DNA of 9,211 nucleotides from a bacterium (lineage in GTDB: Bacteria > SZUA-182). Shown here one piece after another: positions 5,586 through 9,211 of this stretch (positions are counted from its first letter, which is position 1; every line of letters starts with the position of its first letter). The notes beneath the pieces were generated by a model. The model was not told where the DNA came from. It was given only the letters and a program-made list of their open reading frames with translations, and did no database searches. Position numbers and translations under genes: made by a program. The stretch covers positions 1 to 9,211 of the forward strand of contig QIFF01000091.1 of assembly GCA_003230635.1 (NCBI GenBank). Reading direction: 5' to 3'.

Positions 5586-5704
5586 GTAGGAATACCTGTA
5601 GGAACGGCTTCCAGCCGTGAAAAGTAGGAGCGGCATCTTGCCGTGAACGATCGTGGCGGGATGCCATTCCTACACAACCTTTCGCGCCTGGAAGGCGCTC
5701 CTAC
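5586..5704 (+). repeat. Nested double REPIN right of the RAYT gene
   Basis: The complete form has four units: outer left GTAGGAACGGCTTCCAGCCG (from 5598), inner left GTAGGAGCGGCATCTTGCCG (from 5624), inner right TCGTGGCGGGATGCCATTCC (5651-5673) and outer right ending GGAAGGCGCTCCTAC (5682-5704). The inner pair and the outer pair are each complementary, so the segment can fold as a hairpin inside a hairpin, while single units form small stem-loops. A stray GTAGGAATACC at 5586 looks like a truncated fifth unit. The element fills most of the 171-nt gap between the RAYT and aroE. Confidence 0.88.
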
Positions 5705-5740
5705 ATAAATACTGCCTGACAATTCTAAAAGGAAACTGCT

Positions 5741-6594
5741 ATGCCAATCACCGGCCACACTCGCCTGGTAGGGATTTTCGGCGACCCGGTCAAACATACC
5801 CTTTCCCCGGCCATGCACAATGCGGCCTTTGCCCGGTTGGGAATGGATTATGCTTATTTGCCCTTTGAGGTAAAGCCGGAACAGCTAGAGCAGGCACTGC
5901 GCTCCTTGCCAGCTTTGGGAGTTGTGGGAGTTAATCTAACCCTTCCCCACAAAGAACAAGCGCTGAAATACCTGGATGTAATTAGCTACGACGCAAAGTT
6001 GATTGGAGCGGTTAACACTGTTAGGGTAGAAAGAGATTGTTTAAGCGGTTATAATACCGACGGGAAAGGGTTTCTTAATGCATTTATATTGGAAGCAGGA
6101 ATAAGACGAGGACCTGAGGGCAAAAAAGTTTGTATGCTGGGAGCGGGGGGCTCGGCCCGGGCTGTAGCGGTAACTCTGGCAATGGCTGGTATCAAGGAAC
6201 TCGCCATTTTGAATCGTACTGTTGAGCGGGCACAAGCTTTAGCGAATCATCTGGCCCGGCACTTTCCCAAATTGCGGGTAGCCGCTTACCCTAGAACAGA
6301 ACAAGAAGCCATTGGTCAAAGTGAAATTATTATCAATACACAACGTCAGTAGGCATGCAGTCTGACGACCCGTTATTAATCGATTCCGAACTCATTTCTC
6401 CGACATCTTTTGTTTGTGACCTGATTTACCACCCCGCCCAAACCAAGCTCCTGGCTGCCGCTGCTCAGCGCGGGGCTGGGACAATGAACGGCCTGGGGAT
6501 GCTGGTCTACCAGGGTGCCCTGGCCTTTAAAATCTGGACAGGGGTTAAAGCCCCCGTGGAAGTAATGCGGGAGGCGGTTCTAAAGAAACTATGA
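5741..6594 (+). pseudogene. aroE: Shikimate dehydrogenase, frameshifted at about 6338-6342
   Basis: AroE reduces 3-dehydroshikimate to shikimate with NADPH. The 5' frame (5741-6352) has GDPVKHTLSPAMHN (substrate loop), VNLTLPHKE with the catalytic Lys, GAVNTV, YNTDGKGF with the catalytic Asp, the nucleotide loop GAGGSARAVA and LNRTVERA. It then ends at TAG 6350 after IIINT. The missing part continues at once in the +2 frame (6355-6594): GMQSDDPLLID through GMLVYQGALAFKIWTG. Removing one CA from ACACA at 6338-6342 restores IIINTTSVGMQ, a normal AroE sequence, and a continuous protein of about 283 residues. This is a 2-nt duplication or a sequencing error; I see no slippery heptamer for programmed shifting. 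The start ATG has AAAAGGAAA 7 nt upstream. The stop overlaps the next gene (ATGA). If the shift is real, the product loses its C-terminal substrate-binding part. Confidence 0.88.
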
Positions 6595-8492
6595 GTTCAT
6601 GTAAAGTCACTTTGCTTCCTCAAGACAAAACCGTAACCGTGCCCAAGGGCACCGTGCTGCTCCAGGCCATGCAGCAGGCTGGGATTCAAGTAGAGAGTGC
6701 CTGCGGCGGCCAGGGGGTCTGCGGGCGCTGCCGGGTAATCATTGAGGAGGGAGAGTATAACACCGAAACCACTACACAATTGACGGCCGAGGAGTGCGGT
6801 GAGGGCTGCTGTCTGGCCTGCCTGACCCTGGTAGAGGGGGATTTGCGGGTGCGCATCCCGCCCCAGGTGGAGTCGGGCAAGGAAAAAATCCTGGCCGGGG
6901 ACGAGGCGGTGGGAGCCAGGATTGAGCTGGGGCATTGGCAGATCAGCCCGCGCACCAAGAAGGTGCACCTGCGTCTGCCCCCTCCCTCCCTGGACGACAA
7001 CCTGAGCGATTACGAGCGCCTGCGCAGGGAGCTGGCCCGGCAGGGCTATCCCAGCAAGCACCTGCACTGCGAACTGGCGCTTTTGCAGAAACTGGGGGGT
7101 GTCCTGCGCCGGCACAACTGGGAGGTAACAGTCACCCTGGTGCAGAGTGATTCGGTTACCGACCTGGTTGATGTGGAGGGCGGCGACATCAGTCGGCACC
7201 GCTTCGGCCTGGCGATTGATGTGGGCACTACTACAATAGTGGCGCATCTGGTAGATCTGGTCAACGGCAAAACCCTGGGGGTGGCCTCCAGCTATAACGC
7301 CCAGGCCAGGTGTGGCGAGGACGTGATTTCCCGGATTATTTACGCCCAGAAGGGTGGCTTGGCTGAGCTTCATCAGTTGGTAATTGACACGATTAACAAG
7401 CTGGTGGAGGAGTTGACCGCCAAAACCGGGGTTGACCCCCAGCGCATTGACAGCCTGGTGGCTGCGGGCAACACTACCATGACCCAGTTGCTGCTGGGGA
7501 TTGACCCCCGCTACCTGCGCCAGGAGCCTTATATCCCCAGCGCCAATTTCTTTCCCCTGGTCAAGGCCGCCGCCCTGGGCCTGCGGGTTAATTCCCACGC
7601 TTCTTTGTACTGTATGCCCTGCGTGGCCAGCTATGTGGGCGGGGATATTACCGCCGGGGTGCTGCGTTCCGAATTGTACAAGCAGGAGGCGCTGACCATT
7701 TTTATTGACATCGGCACCAACGGGGAAATCGTGCTTGGCAACAAGGAATGGCTGGTGGCGGCCTCTTGCTCGGCTGGCCCGGCCTTTGAAGGGGGCGGGG
7801 TAAAATGCGGTATGCGGGCTGCCCAGGGGGCAATTGAGCAGGTACGGATTAACTCGGAAACTCTGGAGCCGAGGGTTCTGGTAATCGGGGGCGGCCAGCC
7901 CCAGGGCATTTGCGGCTCGGGAATTATTGACGCCCTGGCGGGAATGCTGATTGGCAGGATTATTGACCAAAAGGGGAAAATCAACAGCGGCTTGTCCTCT
8001 GAACGCATCCGCATTCGCCAGGGTCTGCCCGAATACGTGCTGGTCTGGGGCCGGGAAAGCGCCAGCGGGGAAGACATTGTCCTGACCGAGGTGGACATAG
8101 ACAATATTATGCGCGCCAAGGGGGCGATCTACGCCGGTTTCCGCACCCTGCTCCAGGAAATGGGGGTTGATTTTAACCAGGTGGAACGCTTCCTTATTGC
8201 CGGGGGGTTGGGTAATTTTCTCAACATTGAAAGCGCTATTACCATCGGCCTGCTGCCCGACATCCCCTACGAGCGTTTCAAGTACCTGGGCAACAGCTCG
8301 GTGATCGGGGCGCATCTGGCCCTGCTCTCCACCAATCTACGAGAAGCGGGCGAGGCAATTGCCAACAGCATGACCAATCTGGAGCTGAGCGTCTCCCCGG
8401 CCTTTATGCAGGAATACATGTCGGCGCTTTTTCTGCCGCATACCGACTTAAGCGCCTTCCCCCGCATTCAGGCGCGGCTGAACATGGATTGA
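6591..8492 (+). CDS. RACE-type corrinoid-activation ferredoxin/ASKHA protein (DUF4445)
   Basis: Proteins of this type (RamA/AcsV-like) use ATP to drive reduction of inactive Co(II) corrinoid back to Co(I) in methyltransferase or acetyl-CoA pathway proteins. The 633-residue chain begins with a plant-type [2Fe-2S] domain with Cys38, Cys44, Cys47 and Cys77 (CGGQGVCGRC, then CLAC). A middle linker leads to an ASKHA ATPase-like region: AIDVGTTTIVAHL (about 208-220), AAGNTTMTQLLLG, FIDIGTNGEIVLG (DIGTNGE about 373-379), GICGSGIIDALAG (about 440) and IAGGLGNFLNIE (about 537-548). It is complete by length. The ATG overlaps the aroE stop by four bases, so it is probably translated by coupling; the GGGAGG upstream is about 16 nt away, rather far. 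No corrinoid protein or methyltransferase lies in the window, so its partner is unknown. Confidence 0.88.
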   Translation: MSSCKVTLLPQDKTVTVPKGTVLLQAMQQAGIQVESACGGQGVCGRCRVIIEEGEYNTETTTQLTAEECGEGCCLACLTLVEGDLRVRIPPQVESGKEKILAGDEAVGARIELGHWQISPRTKKVHLRLPPPSLDDNLSDYERLRRELARQGYPSKHLHCELALLQKLGGVLRRHNWEVTVTLVQSDSVTDLVDVEGGDISRHRFGLAIDVGTTTIVAHLVDLVNGKTLGVASSYNAQARCGEDVISRIIYAQKGGLAELHQLVIDTINKLVEELTAKTGVDPQRIDSLVAAGNTTMTQLLLGIDPRYLRQEPYIPSANFFPLVKAAALGLRVNSHASLYCMPCVASYVGGDITAGVLRSELYKQEALTIFIDIGTNGEIVLGNKEWLVAASCSAGPAFEGGGVKCGMRAAQGAIEQVRINSETLEPRVLVIGGGQPQGICGSGIIDALAGMLIGRIIDQKGKINSGLSSERIRIRQGLPEYVLVWGRESASGEDIVLTEVDIDNIMRAKGAIYAGFRTLLQEMGVDFNQVERFLIAGGLGNFLNIESAITIGLLPDIPYERFKYLGNSSVIGAHLALLSTNLREAGEAIANSMTNLELSVSPAFMQEYMSALFLPHTDLSAFPRIQARLNMD

Positions 8493-8507
8493 AAATTGGG
8501 AGAAGAA

Positions 8508-8550
8508 AGTTCCTTCGCCCTTCCGGGGAGAGGGCTGGAGGGTGAGGGGG
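8508..8550 (+). repeat. G-rich dispersed repeat, copy 2, carrying the aroK ribosome-binding site
   Basis: The element reads AGTTCCTTCGCCCTTCCGGG followed by a G-rich half ending GGAGGGTGAGGGGG. It fits the widespread intergenic repeat type whose reverse complement starts CCCTCACCCT. It fills nearly the whole 59-nt gap between the RACE gene and aroK, and its GGAGGGTG (about 8537-8542) is the only reasonable Shine-Dalgarno sequence for aroK. Confidence 0.6.
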
Positions 8551-8551
8551 A

Positions 8552-9055
8552 ATGAAAAACCTAATTCTAACCGGGTTCATGGCTACGGGCAAGAGCGCAG
8601 TGGGACGGCTGCTGGCTGAGGCCCTGGGCTATCGCTTTTTGGATACCGACCAGATGATTGAGCAGCAGACAGGTGAAAGTATCCCCCGGATTTTCCAAGA
8701 AGAGGGCGAGGCTCATTTTCGCCGGATTGAAGGGGAACTGGTGCGGGAGTTGGTTGGGGCGGAAGGTCTGGTAATCGCCACCGGGGGAGGCATGATTATG
8801 GACGAGGATAACTACTGGCGCCTGCGGCAGCTCGGCCCGATTGTTTGCCTTCAGGCCAGCCCGGAGGTAATTCTGGAACGAGCCGGCAAGAAAAAAAACC
8901 GCCCCTTACTGGCAATCCCCAATCCCCTGGAAAAGATTAAGACATTACTGGCCGCCCGCCGGAAGGCTTACGCCCGCGCCGATTTTTGTGTAGATACCTC
9001 CCAAAAGACCCCGGAAGAGGTGGTAAGCACTATTTTGGACTATCTTGCTGAATGA
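8552..9055 (+). CDS. aroK: Shikimate kinase
   Basis: AroK phosphorylates shikimate with ATP to shikimate-3-phosphate. The 167-residue protein has the Walker A loop GFMATGKSAVGR (Gly8 to Arg19, with Lys14), DTD (31-33) for Mg and shikimate contact, FRRIE with Arg57 for substrate binding, GGG at 78-80, the lid arginine in NRPLL (Arg117) and RRKAYARAD near residue 137. Length and motifs are those of an intact enzyme. The ATG at 8552 follows a GGAGGGTGAGGGGG purine stretch contributed by a dispersed repeat. The gene follows aroE and the RACE gene on the same strand and probably belongs to the same transcript. Intact aroK beside a broken aroE is notable. Confidence 0.95.
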   Translation: MKNLILTGFMATGKSAVGRLLAEALGYRFLDTDQMIEQQTGESIPRIFQEEGEAHFRRIEGELVRELVGAEGLVIATGGGMIMDEDNYWRLRQLGPIVCLQASPEVILERAGKKKNRPLLAIPNPLEKIKTLLAARRKAYARADFCVDTSQKTPEEVVSTILDYLAE

Positions 9056-9211
9056 ATAAACTTGACATAATATAGCATACATGCTATATTAGAAACGGGC
9101 TAAATGAATTATAAAATTCTTCACTAGTGTCCAATTATAAGTCAAATAATAACAACTGCTTACAGGGCACATCCTTTGGGGCTGTGTAATTGTGCTCAGT
9201 AAGTACTTGTA
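9056..9211. other. AT-rich right edge with no complete gene
   Basis: After aroK and the promoter-operator, a 7-codon frame (MNYKILH, 9104-9127) begins about 14 nt past the -10 and then stops. It could be the broken start of a gene. The following text, starting TAGTGTCCAATTATAAG, resembles some insertion-sequence termini by eye, but nothing here proves an IS. No terminator is evident for the aroE-aroK unit. Confidence 0.4.
9062..9090 (+). promoter_or_regulatory. Strong sigma-A-type promoter with embedded palindromic operator
   Basis: TTGACA (9062-9067), a 17-nt spacer and TATATT (9085-9090), with an upstream TG making an extended -10. This is nearly ideal. The spacer plus -10 form a perfect inverted repeat, AATATAGCAT-AC-ATGCTATATT (9069-9090), so a dimeric repressor bound there would block RNA polymerase. 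Such layouts are common for autoregulated genes such as toxin-antitoxin or HTH regulators. The controlled gene is not visible in the window. Confidence 0.8.

Noticed and set aside
5012..5704. CRISPR array from the repeated GTAGGA units
   Set aside because: The units are palindromic, alternate in orientation, have no regular spacers and flank a RAYT gene; they are REPs.
6330..6360. Programmed ribosomal frameshift in aroE
   Set aside because: No slippery heptamer or typical downstream stimulator is visible, and AroE is not known to use one; a CA duplication explains the shift simply.
6597..8315. 572-codon open frame on the minus strand
   Set aside because: It lies opposite the clearly conserved RACE gene. 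Its translation is Gln/Ala/Pro/Gly-rich with no domain, as expected from the complement of GC-rich codons.

Overview
The window is a compact, almost entirely plus-strand stretch of bacterial chromosome. Strong Shine-Dalgarno sites, several TTG starts, short gene overlaps, bacillithiol genes and a corrinoid-activating ferredoxin/ASKHA protein suggest an anaerobic, possibly clostridial (Peptococcaceae-like) Firmicute or a similar deep-branching anaerobe. That assignment is inference; there is no rRNA or marker gene to fix it.

Layout. (1) 1-1428: pgeF (YfiH/YlmD family), set in a dense patch of repeats. An 80-bp inverted repeat brackets it (1-80 and 1279-1358, one mismatch). A direct repeat of about 44 bp with a promoter-like core flanks it (203-245 and 1159-1202). 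A 15-bp-arm hairpin lies at 150-190. A 74-bp copy of the 3' end of the downstream bshB1 gene (276-349) forms its 5' leader. (2) 1429-5015: bshB1, three consecutive HEAT-repeat lipoproteins and bshA. bshB1 overlaps the first lipoprotein gene and the third lipoprotein gene overlaps bshA, so this reads as one transcription unit. BshA and BshB1 are the first two enzymes of bacillithiol synthesis; bshC is not in the window. (3) 5012-5704: a REP-associated tyrosine transposase (RAYT) between two REPIN-like nested palindromes. The left one supplies the stop codon of bshA. (4) 5741-9055: a shikimate-pathway block. aroE is split by what looks like a 2-nt CA duplication at about 6338-6342. Then come a corrinoid-activation (RACE-type) protein, joined to aroE by a 4-nt overlap, and aroK. 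(5) 9056-9211: a near-ideal sigma-A-type promoter whose spacer and -10 box form a perfect palindrome, probably an autoregulated promoter for a gene mostly outside the window.

The most interesting points are the HEAT lipoprotein triplet inside the bacillithiol locus, the repeat-bracketed pgeF whose leader is a copied bshB1 tail, the frameshifted aroE next to an intact aroK and a corrinoid activator, the structured REPINs around the RAYT, and the palindromic promoter at the right edge. No CRISPR array, tRNA or rRNA was seen.
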